DNA from: Diphasiastrum complanatum | Lineage: Eukaryota > Streptophyta > Lycopodiopsida > Lycopodiales > Lycopodiaceae | DNA length: 64,000 nt | NCBI GenBank assembly: GCA_029204225.1 | Contig: CM055093.1 | Span: 47,316,354 to 47,380,353 of the forward strand | Reading direction: 5' to 3' | Part shown: positions 13,171 to 24,000 of the stretch, piece by piece | How positions within the stretch are numbered: the first letter of the stretch is position 1 | Layout: each line of letters begins with the position of its first letter | Translations under genes and position numbers: made by a program | The notes under the pieces: generated by a model | The model's input: the letters and a program-made list of their open reading frames with translations, nothing else | What the model was told of the DNA's origin: nothing | Database searches by the model: none

Positions 13171-13700
13171 AAATTTAGACTTGGATTAGCTCATGATAGT
13201 GTAGGTTGCTTACACTTGGCTTGATGGTAGAGGGCTAGTGACATTGCACCTCATAATCTTACTTGTCAGTATGGACCAATCATAGTGAAGGATGCACCAA
13301 AATGGTCCAATCAAGGTAAGAGGTGGCATGTAAGTGGTCCAATCAAAGTACGAGGTGACTCTAGAGAGGTCCAATCATTGAGCACCATTGCCACACCTCT
13401 TGGAGCTAGAGCTACTATGAGAGATTGAGAGAGAGAGCTCATTCTACATTGAGTTTTTTGAGAGATTGAGTGATATTACACTTAGAATTTGTTGCATCTT
13501 CGACAATTCAAGCTTACAAGTAAAAAAAATGACAAGAGAATAGCTTCAATGCTTGATTCATCATCAAAATTGTGAGGAAACTCACATACATATATAATGG
13601 ATGGGAGTAGTTTGAGGTAGATCAGCCCTTGAACCTCATTGGTTCACTTGTCCAGGTAGTTTCTACCAAAAAAATTGACACCTACGACTTTACATTTTGA
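13171..13700 (+). repeat. Probable diverged solo LTR or LTR fragment
   Basis: This segment shares organisation with the LTR of copia C read on its coding strand: a CACTTG..GGCCAAA-like start, an array of evenly spaced GGWCCAATCA boxes, and then a GAGAGATTGAGAGAGAGAGCTC stretch. Similarity is patchy, no internal domains adjoin it and termini were not fixed. Confidence 0.35.
13273..13377 (+). promoter_or_regulatory. Array of four CCAAT boxes spaced 31-32 bp
   Basis: GGWCCAATCA occurs with starts at 13273, 13304, 13336 and 13368, spacings of 31, 32 and 32 bp, close to three DNA helical turns. CCAAT boxes are the known target of NF-Y. A regulatory role is inferred from spacing only. Confidence 0.5.
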
Positions 13701-14019
13701 GGAAAGCAATTTTAACTACATTTTTCCTACATGTGTCACTTTCTAGAATACATATGTACAAATGTTCATGCATGTGTCAATACAAATCTTAGTTTACTTT
13801 GCATGTCACTTTTGACAAACTTGACTTAATGCATGTGAGGCTCGAGTTCCTACCAAGCCAAATTTGGCCTTTGCATATTTTACATCTACATGCATGATGG
13901 AAAACTTCATCTACCCCAAAAGTGAAAATAGTGTTAGATTTCTTATGCTCAGTCTTAACGAATCGTTCAAGTAATGAGCATCCTAAAAACAGCCGAAGGC
14001 CAACAACATATTTTGGACT

Positions 14020-14290
14020 TTTGCATTTTTCCAAAACTTCATTTTTTCTTAAAACATTTTCGTTTTAAGGCACCTTCGCATTGTCGAAAAAAAGCGACAC
14101 TGTGACCAAACTTCATTTTAAAGGTCATTGTCGGGCTTTTCGCATTTTTTGCACCTTTTAAAAAAATGCGACACTATGACCAGATTTCATTTTAAAGACA
14201 CTGTTGGATTTTTCGCATTTATCGCACCTTCTGGAAAAATGTGACACTTTGACCAAAATCCATTTTAAAGGCACTGTCTGGTCTTTTTGC
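14020..14290. repeat. Minisatellite, 73-74-bp unit, about three and a half copies
   Basis: The landmark G(C/T)GACACT.TGACCA starts at 14094, 14168 and 14241. Each is followed by CATTTTAAAG, a CACTGT or CATTGT block and TTTCGCATTT..GCACCTT. A partial unit precedes the first copy. Confidence 0.85.
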
Positions 14291-14499
14291 ATTTCTCTGT
14301 CTTCAATTTAAAGGCACCTTCGAGATTTTCACACCTTCAGGATTTACATGCTTTCCTTGTTCAAGGGCACCTTCACGTTTTTTGGGTTTTTCCAGCATTG
14401 GCAGACCGACGTCGCCAACTTATCATCAACCCTAAAAATAGCTGGACTGCTAAATATCCCAAGGGCAGTTACCCACTTTGTACATATACAAAAACTGGC

Positions 14500-14838
14500 G
14501 TAAATAGCATTCAATGCTTGTAAGATAATTTTGAAGACACTTGTAAATATATACTACTAGCTGAATCAAGCAATGTAAGTGTTGTTTTAACATTATAATC
14601 TGAGTTCTTCTATAGCCAGTGTTATCACGCTCAGCAAGCTGAAGTTATCACTTCAAGCCATTATACTCGCTGTTGATATTAATCAGAGTGCAATTTTTGT
14701 CTCACTACTATATCGTTCATTTGCGCAATTTTGTATGAATGATTCATCTTGAATATTTCTGCTACTAGCTGTTGCGTTTCCGTTCCTAAACACCTACGCT
14801 CAAGCTTTCGTTGCCAGTCATCCCCACATTTTTTGACA
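14500..14838 (+). repeat. 5' LTR (3' portion) of copia element A
   Basis: The LTR end is fixed by TTTTTTGACA directly before the primer-binding site. The left boundary was not determined; the stated start is approximate. The A+T-rich region with Cys/Val codon-free reading is typical of R-U5. Confidence 0.45.
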
Positions 14839-14850
14839 TGGTATCAGAGC
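14839..14850 (+). promoter_or_regulatory. Primer-binding site of copia A
   Basis: TGGTATCAGAGC, complementary to the 3' end of initiator tRNA-Met, immediately after an LTR-like CA end and 120 bp before the gag start. Confidence 0.85.
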
Positions 14851-14970
14851 AGGCATTTCAGTAATCTGTATTTCTACTGTGGATCATCAGTCAAGATGTC
14901 TCTCTAGCAAACGCGCAGCCAACAGTATTTCAACAGTCGTTATTTCTACCAATGATCTCGTTCAACCAGA

Positions 14971-16109
14971 ATGGATCTATCATCTAGTTCATCTCTCATT
15001 GACAAACTTGATGGAGATAACTATCATCTCTAGAAATTCAAGATGAAGGTTATACTACTAGCCAAAGAACTGTGGGACGTCGTTGATGGCACATAGCTCA
15101 AACCAAAAGATGACGTAGTCAGCATCACCAAGTGGAGACTGAGAGATGGCAAAGCATTTGCCATGATCACTCTCAACATCAAAGATACTCAGATCAGCCA
15201 CATACGTACTGCTCAGACTGCTAAGAATGCATGGGACATCTTAGCAACTCTCTACGATATCAAGGATATTAGTTCAAAGTTATACTTGAGGAAAAAATTC
15301 TTCACCCTGAGGATGTCTGACACAGAAAGTGTTTCGAGTCATCTCAACACGTTCAAAAATCTTATGGAACAGATGACTGCAACTGGCTCAATCATAGAAG
15401 ATTTCGATGCACTCATGACTCTATTATCGAGTCTACCTAAAGCCTATGAAAATTGGGTAATGGGAATTTCTACCCAGGAGCACCTCACTCTATCAAGAGT
15501 AATATCACTACTTCTACAAGAGGAGATCAGAAGATCAGCATCCTCCTCAAGCTCAAGATCGGATCCTCAAGCTCTATATTCAAAAAATCAGAAGTTTAGA
15601 TCCAAGAGGTCTACACAGTAGACTATCCTGGCAACAAGAACAACATGCAACGACCTGTACACACCATCAACTTCAGAGTCTTCATCCTTCCAGCCAAGAC
15701 AACATCTATTCTATAAGTATTGTAAGAGGATTGTTCACCTTATCAGGGATTGTAGAACGCTGCAATACAACAACGAAAGGAAGCAGTAGTTCCACTAACA
15801 AGCAAATGTTGCTTCTATCAGTCACTTGATTCAGCAACAGGAGGAAGATGAAGCGGCCTTCTTGACCAAAGTCGAAGAACAACATGATATCGATTCCTGG
15901 TATTTGGACTCAGGTGCATCACAACACATGACTCACCATCGACACTAGTTCCATGACTACAAGTCATACACCCATCCTACAACTGTGCAACTTGGAGACA
16001 ACTCGACTCATACTATCGAGGGTGTAGGAACAGTCAAAGTCGAATTCCAAAAAAGTGATGTAATGTTTTTGTCCGATGTCCTTCACATTCCAAATATGAC
16101 CAAAACATA
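14971..16109 (+). pseudogene. Ty1/copia element A: gag and partial protease, truncated
   Basis: The frame starts at MDLSSSSSLIDKLDGDNYHL and carries the UBN2-type copia capsid (NAWDILATLYDI, FTLRMSDTESVSSHLNTFK), open from 15163 to 15621. A degraded zinc knuckle near 15715-15760 (KYC....H....C, with Tyr for the first Cys) and a protease active-site segment WYLDSGASQHMTHH at about 15900 follow. In-frame stops are mostly TAG, two of them where Trp is expected. Homology ends at about 16109, before integrase, where unrelated simple-sequence DNA begins. The rest of pol is missing, so the element is dead. Confidence 0.85.
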
Positions 16110-16228
16110 TTGCCCACAAAAATAAAAAAAATGAAATTTAAAAAAAAAAAAACGTTTCTGAGAAATACAATCCCAAACCAGAAACGTGTTTCTAGAAATG
16201 CAGTGCAGCTATGATGATGATGATGATG

Positions 16229-16233
16229 ATACA

Positions 16234-16275
<42 letters not shown>

Positions 16276-16300
16276 CATATGTGTGTGTGTGTGTGTGTAC
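16229..16300. repeat. (TA)n/(GT)n microsatellite
   Basis: TATATA runs broken by ACATATAT, then nine GT units and an ACATATATAC tail. It sits near the left end of the probable LTR of gypsy B. Confidence 0.9.
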
Positions 16301-16769
16301 ATATATACAAGTTACGGACTACAGGATACAGGCCTACTGGGCTACTCTGCATATATTCCACAGGCCTCATTTACTGTTGGTTATGTATATTTCTCATTAT
16401 GCATTTTATATTAGTCATGTACAGGCCCCATAGCCTTTTTATATGCTTATGACCCACACTGGGTCCTTTTTTATGACACTGACTGGCCTTGGGCCCTTAT
16501 TATATGGTTATATGTGGAGTGGGGGCCCGTAGGAGGGCACACTAGTTTCCCTCCACATTTTGCCTCCCTTTACTTTTGAATTCCTATTTTAGGATTCATT
16601 GGTAGGGTATTTATAGGGACATTTATACACTCATTTTTCAGATTATTGATTGGTATTGCTTGGGCTCTTCGTGGGAGAACCTATTGTCTTGTCTATTGCT
16701 TGTAGGGCTTTAGTCTATTGTTGTCTTTTATGCTTCATTGATTCAACACTTGAGATTTTGATCATAACT
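16300..16769 (+). repeat. Probable 5' LTR of gypsy element B (left boundary uncertain)
   Basis: The segment ends one base before the primer-binding site. It is T/C-rich with no coding frame. The left end is not defined because the matching 3' LTR was not found. Confidence 0.4.
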
Positions 16770-16781
16770 TGGTATCAGAGC
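16770..16781 (+). promoter_or_regulatory. Primer-binding site of gypsy B
   Basis: TGGTATCAGAGC about 740 bp before the gag start codon at 17523. Confidence 0.75.
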
Positions 16782-17522
16782 ACTTTTCTGATTGCTGAAT
16801 TTCAGATCTGATTTTATGATTGGATGCCCAATTTCCTTGCTGATTTTTCTCTCTTTGTTGAGGGATTTCGTCTCTTTGCTTCAGCAACATTCAGCACAGT
16901 TTGGAGGAGGACCAACTTCCATCAGAGCATTTTCCTTGGCGGAGCTTTAGCATATAGTTAGCGGAAGTACTTCCGCTAAATTTGGCAGCCGGAAAAAAAA
17001 AATTTGGGCAGATTATTTCCGGCACCCAAGTTCCTAATCCTTTTCTCTCTTTTTTTTTTGAATCCTCCATTTGATTCAGGGAGAGGATCCTCAGCCATCT
17101 TTTCAGCATTGATTGGAGGCTATCCAGCGCCCTACTTCATCACATTTTTCAGCCATTGTTCCAGCAGCGTTTCAGCCATATTTCAGTTTTGATTGGAGGT
17201 TGTCCATCGCCCTATTTCATCACGTTTTCCACATATTTCCAGCCATATTTTCAGCATTGATTGGAGGCTGTCCGGTGTCCACTTTCATTCTCCTTGTGGT
17301 CACATTTTCCAGCCAGCTCTTCGCACACGCTTGGAGCTCTATCAAGAGGTATCTTTGCTGGTTTTTCCTTGCTTTCCACACCTTTTCTTGACATTTGTCA
17401 TTTCCTTTCTTGCTCTTAGTGTCGTTTGTGTACCTAAAGCGTATTTGGGGTGATGACAAAAGTCCGCTCCCTCCGATATTAAGCTTTTCTTACACTCTCT
17501 TCACTTCCTGCATTCCTTGACC
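16782..17522 (+). other. Leader of gypsy B with internal repeats
   Basis: Untranslated leader between primer site and gag. It holds three diverged copies of a TTTTCAGCATTGATTGGAGG(T/C)TGTCC-type block near 17100, 17180 and 17250. Confidence 0.5.
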
Positions 17523-18501
17523 ATGGATAATTCCCCTACATCTTCTGAGCCTCACATACCGTCTTCCACTTACCTTGACGAAGTACGGCATGAATTCCGA
17601 GATCATCTTAGGGAAGCCATGAGTGATGTACGCACTGATTTATGCCAGGAGTTACGAGAGATGTTCACTGCTCTTTCTGCCCAGATTGCTACACTATCAT
17701 TACAGTCCAGTGTTTCTCCACTATCTCCACATGTTCTCCCATAGCGTACATTTCCACCACCCGAGACTCATTCATCTTCTGGTCCTTTGCCACGAGACTT
17801 TAAGGATAAGGTTCAGCTTACTGTGTATTTTGGGTCATCCGATGGGAATGAACTCGAGAATTGGTATTCTAAGCTTGAGACCTACTTCCTTATGTTTCCT
17901 AAGACTGACATTCAGCAGATACATTTGGCTGCTTTACATTTGGAGGGCCGTGTTGCTACTTGGTGGCGCATGTTTCGCCAAACAGCTTCACACTCTGGCC
18001 TTGCTAGTTGGACAGAGTTTATGACAACACTCCGCCTGGCGATGATTGATCCTCAATGGCTTATTCGACAGTGTGACATCTTTCGTAGTTTATCTCACAT
18101 TGGTGACTTGGCTGCTTATACGACACGGTTTACAGAGCTTTCCTATCTATTTCCACATTGGAGCTCATCTCTCGCTACGTTGCTAGTCTACGAGGCGCAC
18201 TCAGGTATGATGTTTCTTCTTTTTTTCCACTTACTCTTTCTCACGCCATCTCCCTTGCTACCGCACTGCAGCACAACTACTCTCCCATCTCTTCCTTTGT
18301 TTCTCGTCCTTCGTGTCCTTCTGCACCAAGTCCTCTTTTTTCTCCTCGTCATGTTTTTGTTCATCGCTACTCACAGCCTGAGATGTCTGAGATCCGTGAG
18401 AAGCACTTATGTTTCAACTGTAAGAGTCTCGATCATATCGCCCGTGATTGCCGACAGCCTGCCACTGCTATTGTCGTCTATTTCTATGATGCTGACATAC
18501 C
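17523..18501 (+). pseudogene. Ty3/gypsy element B: gag, 5' part (interrupted by copia C)
   Basis: The frame starts MDNSPTSSEPHIPSS. It has a coiled-coil-like N-terminus, an in-frame TAG at 17742, then the retrotransposon gag core (VYFGSSDGNELENWYSKLE, ATWWRMF, FMTTLRLAMID). A frameshift near 18158 leads to LISRYVASLRGALRYD and a zinc knuckle CFNCKSLDHIARDC (C-x2-C-x4-H-x4-C) near 18413-18454. The coding sequence is cut at 18501 by copia C and resumes at 24738. The stop and the frameshift make it non-functional. Confidence 0.85.
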
Positions 18502-19238
18502 TGTTGAATTTCACACGTGTGGACTGTCCACTACATGTACTTGTGATCTCCTAAGGTGTGTAGATGCATCAAGATCAAGACTAGATTGAGATTCAAGATC
18601 AATCTTGAATCCTATGGCAAAAACACACTACTACATGCATTCAATCACTTCCAACTCTCACTCACACGTGTGGGAAGTATTCAAAAAATAATCTAAGTAA
18701 AAACAAGCTGCTCTCCTCGGGTAGAGAGAGAAAATACATCAAGAGCTCTCAGGTAGAGAGAGAAAGCTAGAAATCCAATAACTCACAAAATCCATGAAAT
18801 CACCAAATCAATTAACTTCAAAATGAGGAGTACAATGATACTAGTAGGTCCACGAGCTACCACTATGCTTAACTATGATTGGACCACATTTTGTCACCTC
18901 TTGATCCTATTGGATCATTGATCTATGCACCTCTTAATTCTATTGGACTATATTCAAGCACACCTCAATTTCCTATTGGACCTCACAAGGTTCCACCTCT
19001 ATATCCTATTGGACCTCTTGGAATTCATCAAACAAAAACTTTACACTTGTCTACACTCTAAATAGCAAGTGTTTAGCCTCTTACTCTATTTTGGCTCAAT
19101 AGTGGCATTACAAGTGGAAATGCATAATTTGCCATCTATGCCAAATTTATTCCTATCAACATCCTACACCTAGATGCTTGATGTAAAAAACATAAGACCC
19201 CTATATCTAACATAGATAATCTTTTTCAATTCCTCACA
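18502..19238 (-). repeat. 3' LTR of copia C
   Basis: On its own strand it begins TGTGAGGAATTG and ends ATTCAACA. It contains five CCAAT boxes at about 31-33-bp spacing and two CACACGTGTG palindromes (18512-18521, 18663-18672). The left end abuts gypsy B gag. Confidence 0.95.
18878..19013 (-). promoter_or_regulatory. Five evenly spaced CCAAT boxes in the C LTR
   Basis: ATTGGA (TCCAAT on the LTR strand) starts at 18878, 18909, 18942, 18975 and 19008, spacings 31, 33, 33, 33 bp. The second LTR has the same array at 24377-24512. It is the CCAAT motif seen at 13273, in the sense orientation of the LTR. Confidence 0.6.
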
Positions 19239-19432
19239 CTCCTCCTAAAAAATTATCTATGAAGATTTGAGCATTGATCTTGATATAACTCCAAGATTAG
19301 ATCTATGCTTGATGAAGGCACTTTTGCTCAAAGGCTTGGTGAGTAGATCGGCAATACAAGAGGACGAGTTGACATGCTCCAAATAGATTTCTCCTCCAAT
19401 AAGCTTTTCTCTCACAAAATGGTGTGCCACTT

Positions 19433-22400
19433 CTATGTGCTTGCTTCTTGTATGAAATATGGGATTATTGGCAAGAGCTTGGGCCGAGATGTTATCAACT
19501 TGATCATTGGTAGATCATCCTCCTTGATGCACTTTAGTTCCATTAATAACCTCTTGATCCAAAGCACTTCTTTGGTAGTTGTAGTGAGTGCTTTGTACTC
19601 AGCCTCACATGAAGAGAGAGATATAGTATCTTGCTTTTTGGAAAGCCAAGATATTAGATTGCCTCCAAGAAAGATAGTGTATGCACTAATAGACTTTCGA
19701 TCCATCTTGTCACTTGCAAAGTCCGAATCCGAGTAGCCAATAATGGATAGATCTTCACTTTTATAGAGTAGACCATAATCACAAGATGAAGATACATATC
19801 TTAGAATCCTCTTGGCCATCTTCCAATGATGGATCTTAGGATCTTGCATAAATTGACTCAATTTGTGCACACAAAAACTAAGATCGGGCCTAGTAATGGT
19901 AAGCCAAATCAAGGAGCCTACAAGACTCCTAAAAAGTGTGATGGCCTCAAAGGATCTTTCATCACCTTTATTAGGATCTTTTACAATTTGCTCCATTGGA
20001 GTATCTATGCTCTTAGAATTTTCCATATGGAATTTTTTCAACATAGAGTGAGCATATCTAGATTGGCATATAAAGACATGATTTTCATAAAAATCAATTT
20101 CTAGGCATAGGATGTAATGTATCTCTCCTAAATCTTGTATTTTAAACTCACATCCAAGTGCTAGCTTGGTTTCATCAACTAGCTTGATACAACTTCCACA
20201 AAGAATAATGTCATCAACATAAATTAGAAGAATGACAATATTGCTATCAACAAACTTTAGATACATGGAAGGATCATAGTCACTAAGAGTAAATCCTAGT
20301 GAGATAAGAAAAGAGTTAAGTCTTGAATACCATGATCTTGGTGCTTGCTTGAGTCCATAAAGACTTTTGAAGAGCAAGCACACTTTGGACTCATCCTTGA
20401 TGAATCCTTGAGGTTGTTCCATATAGATCTCCTCCTCAAGATAACCATTTAGAAAAGCATTGGATACATCTAATTGGAACACCTTCCACTTGAAAAAACA
20501 AGAAAGAGAAATAAGAATTCTTATTGTCACCATCTTTGCAACGGGTGCAAAGGTCTCCTCATAATCAAGACCATGGATTTGAGCAAATCCTTTGGCACAT
20601 AATCTTGCTTTATGCTTGTTGATGGTGCCATCATGATTGAACTTGATCCGAAATACCCACTTGCAACCAATCACATGCTTGTTGGAAGGAGGATCCACAA
20701 GCTCCCAAGTATTGTTGGTGATCAATGCATCATACTCTTGCTTCATGGCATCATACCACTCCTTGGTATTGAGTGCCTCTTGTACATTCTTTGGCTTTTC
20801 ATGAGAGACATAAAAAACATAATTAGTGGAATCAAGATCCACTTGTTTGCCTTTGTCAACATATGAGAGCCTTTTAGGCTCGGATCTATCTCTCATGGAT
20901 CTTCTTGGTGAAAAAATCCGAGGAGAGTCTTCTTCAAATCTCGACCCCATCACATCATGCTTGTCTTCAAAATCAGTAATTGATGATGCATCCATAGATT
21001 TCTTGATCTCGGCCTCTTCAAATGATGAGTGTTGATCTTCATGAAAGACCACATCTCTACTTTCAATAACTTGAGAAGTAGAGAGTATAAAGACTCTATA
21101 GGCCTTTCTGGTGGATGAGTATCCAACCATGATCCCTTTGCATGCACTAGGATCTTCCTTCTTCCTTGTTTTCAAGGGAATATGGACAAAGCATAAGCAT
21201 CCAAAAATTCTAAGGTGATCAACCTTAGGCTTCTTCAAAAATAAGATTTCATATGGTGACTTTCCTCCAAGAGCTATATGTGGGAGCCCATTGCAAAGAT
21301 AATTTGCACAATTAATGGCTTCTCCCCAAAAATCTTTGGGCAAAGATGCCTCAATTCTCATAGATTTTGCACATTCACATAGAGATCTATTCTTTCTCTC
21401 GGCCACTCCATTTTGAGATGGAGAGTAGTCACAAGAAAACTCTCTTTTAATGCCTTCAAGCTCACAAAAATCTTGAAATTTATTGGAGATATATTCACCA
21501 CCTCCATCACTTCTAAGAGCTTTAATATTGAATGAGAATTGCTTCTCTACATAAGCTTTGAAAATAAGGAAATGATCAAACACCATAGATTTTGAAGCAA
21601 GAAGATATATCCAAGTGAATCTTGTGTAATCATCAATGAAAGTAACAAAACAAGTGGCTTCTCCCTTGCTTGTAGTTGATGAGAAATGCACATTTGAGTG
21701 GATTAACTCCAAAGGATGCTTGCTTTTGATAGGAGATCTTGTAAATGGCTTTTTGTGAGATTTAGCAATAGCACAAGCCTCACAAGGCTTGATCTTCTTG
21801 GAGAATGACTTTGGCAAGCCAATAGCTTTGGATTCTTTGATCATAGAGAGCATGGATTTGTAGTTGGGATGTCCCAACCTCCTATGCCATAATTCCTCCA
21901 TAGAGAGCTTGTTCACAAGAGCAACATTACAAGCATTCACATACTCATTTGGATCTAGTTTATAGATGCCACCAAATCTAGATCCTAATGCAAGTATCTC
22001 ATCATTCTTCTTGATAGTGCAAGTATCAACATTGAATTTCACATCAAGGCCATTATCAAGCAATTGGCCAACACTAATAAGATTCTTGGTAAGCTTAGGT
22101 ACATAAAGAACTCTAGAGAGAGAAAGAACTTTAGAGGATGCAAGCTTCAAGGGAATGTTCCCTATGCCTTCAATAGGACATTCAAAATCATTTGCAGTGT
22201 ATATTGATTTCTTCACTCCATCATAAGGTGCAATAGAAGAGAAAGAGTCCTTGGAGCTACACATATGTGAAGAGGCTCCACTATCAATATACCATAGGCC
22301 GTCTTTCTTTAAAGGAGTAGATGAGAAACTAGAGACCATAAGAGATCCCTCTCCATCACTTGCAATAGTGTCTTCCTTCTCATTGGTAATATTGGCTTGC

Positions 22401-23245
22401 TTGAGTTGATTCTTCTTTTTGAAGCAATTGGTGGCATAATGACCTTTCTTGCCACAATAAAAGCACTTGATCTTCTTCTTCTTCTTGAACTTGGATGATG
22501 AAGCATTAGAGGAATCATCTTCCTCCTCATCTTTGTCTTTGGATTTGACTTTGTCCTTGCTTGAGGATTGTTGATGTTGGTTCTTGCTCCTCTCTTTGTG
22601 CTTATCCTTGGCAAAGAGAGCTTTGCCATCATTATGAGTGAGAGAAAGCTTGTCCATCCTCAAGAGCTTGTACTCTTGTCTTGATTCTTCTGAAATTAGC
22701 ACACTTTGGAGAGCCTCCAAACTTGGTAGCTCTTCCTTAATGGCATAGGATTGGACAAGATTATCAAATTCACTTCTCAAGCCATTGAGAATGACTTGAA
22801 CTAGCTCATTTTGATTGATGGAATCACCAATGCAAGCAAGCTCTCTATGAATATCTTTTACTCTCAAAACATAACTAGATGCACTCTCATCACTCTTTTG
22901 GCTACTTTGAAAGATTTGATTCCTAAGAGTGAGAAGCCTAGAGGTATTCTTAGCCTCATAGATAGTCTTGAGACAATCCCAAGCTTCTTTGGCTGTTGTA
23001 CAAGTACCTATCTCCCTCAATATCTCATTAGAGACATTCATCTTAATGTAGTGGAGAGCCATCCTAGCTCTCTTTTTGTATTTTTGAACCTCTTGAAGAA
23101 CTTGTGGTTCTTCTTCAAGGCCAAGAACTATGTCCATCACGTCTTGAAGGATCAAGATGGACTCCATCCTCATTTTCCAAATTGAATAATTTGAAGTGGT
23201 CAATCTTTCACTTGGTTCCAACAAGGATGAACCCATTGAAGACAT
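19433..23245 (-). CDS. Gag-Pol polyprotein of copia C (near-intact, inactive)
   Basis: About 1270 residues from the likely start MSSMGSSLLEPSERL (frame open from 23299; numbering here from 23299). It carries a UBN2-type capsid at about 35-210, zinc knuckle C279-C282-H287-C292, protease DSG at 339-341 and integrase zinc ligands H472, H477, C506, C509. The integrase core has second Asp D598 and Glu E634. Reverse transcriptase has YVDD at 1027-1030, and RNase H has ISLSSCEAEYKAL near 1226-1238. Position 536, the first catalytic Asp of integrase, is Asn (HSNVH against HSDVH in sister elements D and E). Near 19505 a one-base shift replaces the last RNase H block; its true continuation (NNPIFHTRSKHIE) is visible in another frame down to about 19320. 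The element is therefore probably defective. Confidence 0.95.
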   Translation of the reverse strand: MSSMGSSLLEPSERLTTSNYSIWKMRMESILILQDVMDIVLGLEEEPQVLQEVQKYKKRARMALHYIKMNVSNEILREIGTCTTAKEAWDCLKTIYEAKNTSRLLTLRNQIFQSSQKSDESASSYVLRVKDIHRELACIGDSINQNELVQVILNGLRSEFDNLVQSYAIKEELPSLEALQSVLISEESRQEYKLLRMDKLSLTHNDGKALFAKDKHKERSKNQHQQSSSKDKVKSKDKDEEEDDSSNASSSKFKKKKKIKCFYCGKKGHYATNCFKKKNQLKQANITNEKEDTIASDGEGSLMVSSFSSTPLKKDGLWYIDSGASSHMCSSKDSFSSIAPYDGVKKSIYTANDFECPIEGIGNIPLKLASSKVLSLSRVLYVPKLTKNLISVGQLLDNGLDVKFNVDTCTIKKNDEILALGSRFGGIYKLDPNEYVNACNVALVNKLSMEELWHRRLGHPNYKSMLSMIKESKAIGLPKSFSKKIKPCEACAIAKSHKKPFTRSPIKSKHPLELIHSNVHFSSTTSKGEATCFVTFIDDYTRFTWIYLLASKSMVFDHFLIFKAYVEKQFSFNIKALRSDGGGEYISNKFQDFCELEGIKREFSCDYSPSQNGVAERKNRSLCECAKSMRIEASLPKDFWGEAINCANYLCNGLPHIALGGKSPYEILFLKKPKVDHLRIFGCLCFVHIPLKTRKKEDPSACKGIMVGYSSTRKAYRVFILSTSQVIESRDVVFHEDQHSSFEEAEIKKSMDASSITDFEDKHDVMGSRFEEDSPRIFSPRRSMRDRSEPKRLSYVDKGKQVDLDSTNYVFYVSHEKPKNVQEALNTKEWYDAMKQEYDALITNNTWELVDPPSNKHVIGCKWVFRIKFNHDGTINKHKARLCAKGFAQIHGLDYEETFAPVAKMVTIRILISLSCFFKWKVFQLDVSNAFLNGYLEEEIYMEQPQGFIKDESKVCLLFKSLYGLKQAPRSWYSRLNSFLISLGFTLSDYDPSMYLKFVDSNIVILLIYVDDIILCGSCIKLVDETKLALGCEFKIQDLGEIHYILCLEIDFYENHVFICQSRYAHSMLKKFHMENSKSIDTPMEQIVKDPNKGDERSFEAITLFRSLVGSLIWLTITRPDLSFCVHKLSQFMQDPKIHHWKMAKRILRYVSSSCDYGLLYKSEDLSIIGYSDSDFASDKMDRKSISAYTIFLGGNLISWLSKKQDTISLSSCEAEYKALTTTTKEVLWIKRLLMELKCIKEDDLPMIKLITSRPKLLPIIPYFIQEAST

Positions 23246-23988
23246 TTGAAGTGAAGAAAACTCAAATGATGAACAATAAATGTTGTTACACACTTTCAAT
23301 AGGATCCAATAATTGAGTACTATCTCCTCCTATGAAAGATCTTACAACAATTTGTGAATTGATTCTCACTAGCTACTCAAATCTCTCTAAAACAAGATCT
23401 ATTTCACATCAAATGATGGAGTAGGCAAAGTTAGGATCTAACATTCTTAGCACGTGTGAAATACACTAAGAAACCAAATTTGACTCAAGTACAATGATAT
23501 TTCATGAAACAAAATGGTTAAGATCTCAAAACAGTGCCTAGATCACATATAGATGAGATTGGCAAGCATACAACTGTGATTTTGGATCAACCAAGCAATC
23601 TCTTGACCAAACCAAATGTGTCCACGCAGGTCTAGGTGCCATACCTAACCCTCTTCAAAAGCTTATAACTTTTGATTGGCTCAACCAAATGGAATGAAAC
23701 TGATTGCAACAGAAACTAGACAAAAATAGCTTCAAAACAAGTTATCAAGCAAGATAAATGGATCAAACATGAGAGAGAACTTCCAAACTGAAATTGGATG
23801 TTCCTCACACGTGTCTGAGCACCTGATTCCATACAGTACTAGGTCAGACCCAATCAATGTCCTTTTGATCTCTTTTGATCCAAGATTGAACAAGATAGCT
23901 AGGAAAATGGGCCTTGACAACTTCTAGCTCAAGATTGATGAAATTTTTTTCACTTAGATGGATCAAAATGCATGGTAACCTTAGGTAG
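23246..23988 (-). other. Untranslated leader of copia C
   Basis: Leader between the primer-binding site and the gag start, about 740 bp, with no coding frame of note. Confidence 0.7.
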
Positions 23989-24000
23989 GCTCTGATACCA
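23989..24000 (-). promoter_or_regulatory. Primer-binding site of copia C
   Basis: TGGTATCAGAGC on the minus strand, directly abutting the 5' LTR end. Confidence 0.95.

Noticed and set aside
13273-13377. CRISPR-like direct repeats
   Set aside because: The regular spacing resembles an array, but the repeats are only 10 bp, the spacers resemble one another in part, and the setting is a plant LTR.
14839-14850. Possible tRNA genes at TGGTATCAGAGC sites
   Set aside because: These are primer-binding sites next to LTR ends; no cloverleaf-forming sequence surrounds them.
22309-22632. A basic 107-codon minus-strand frame over copia C
   Set aside because: It is an alternative frame of the Lys-rich zinc-knuckle region of gag.
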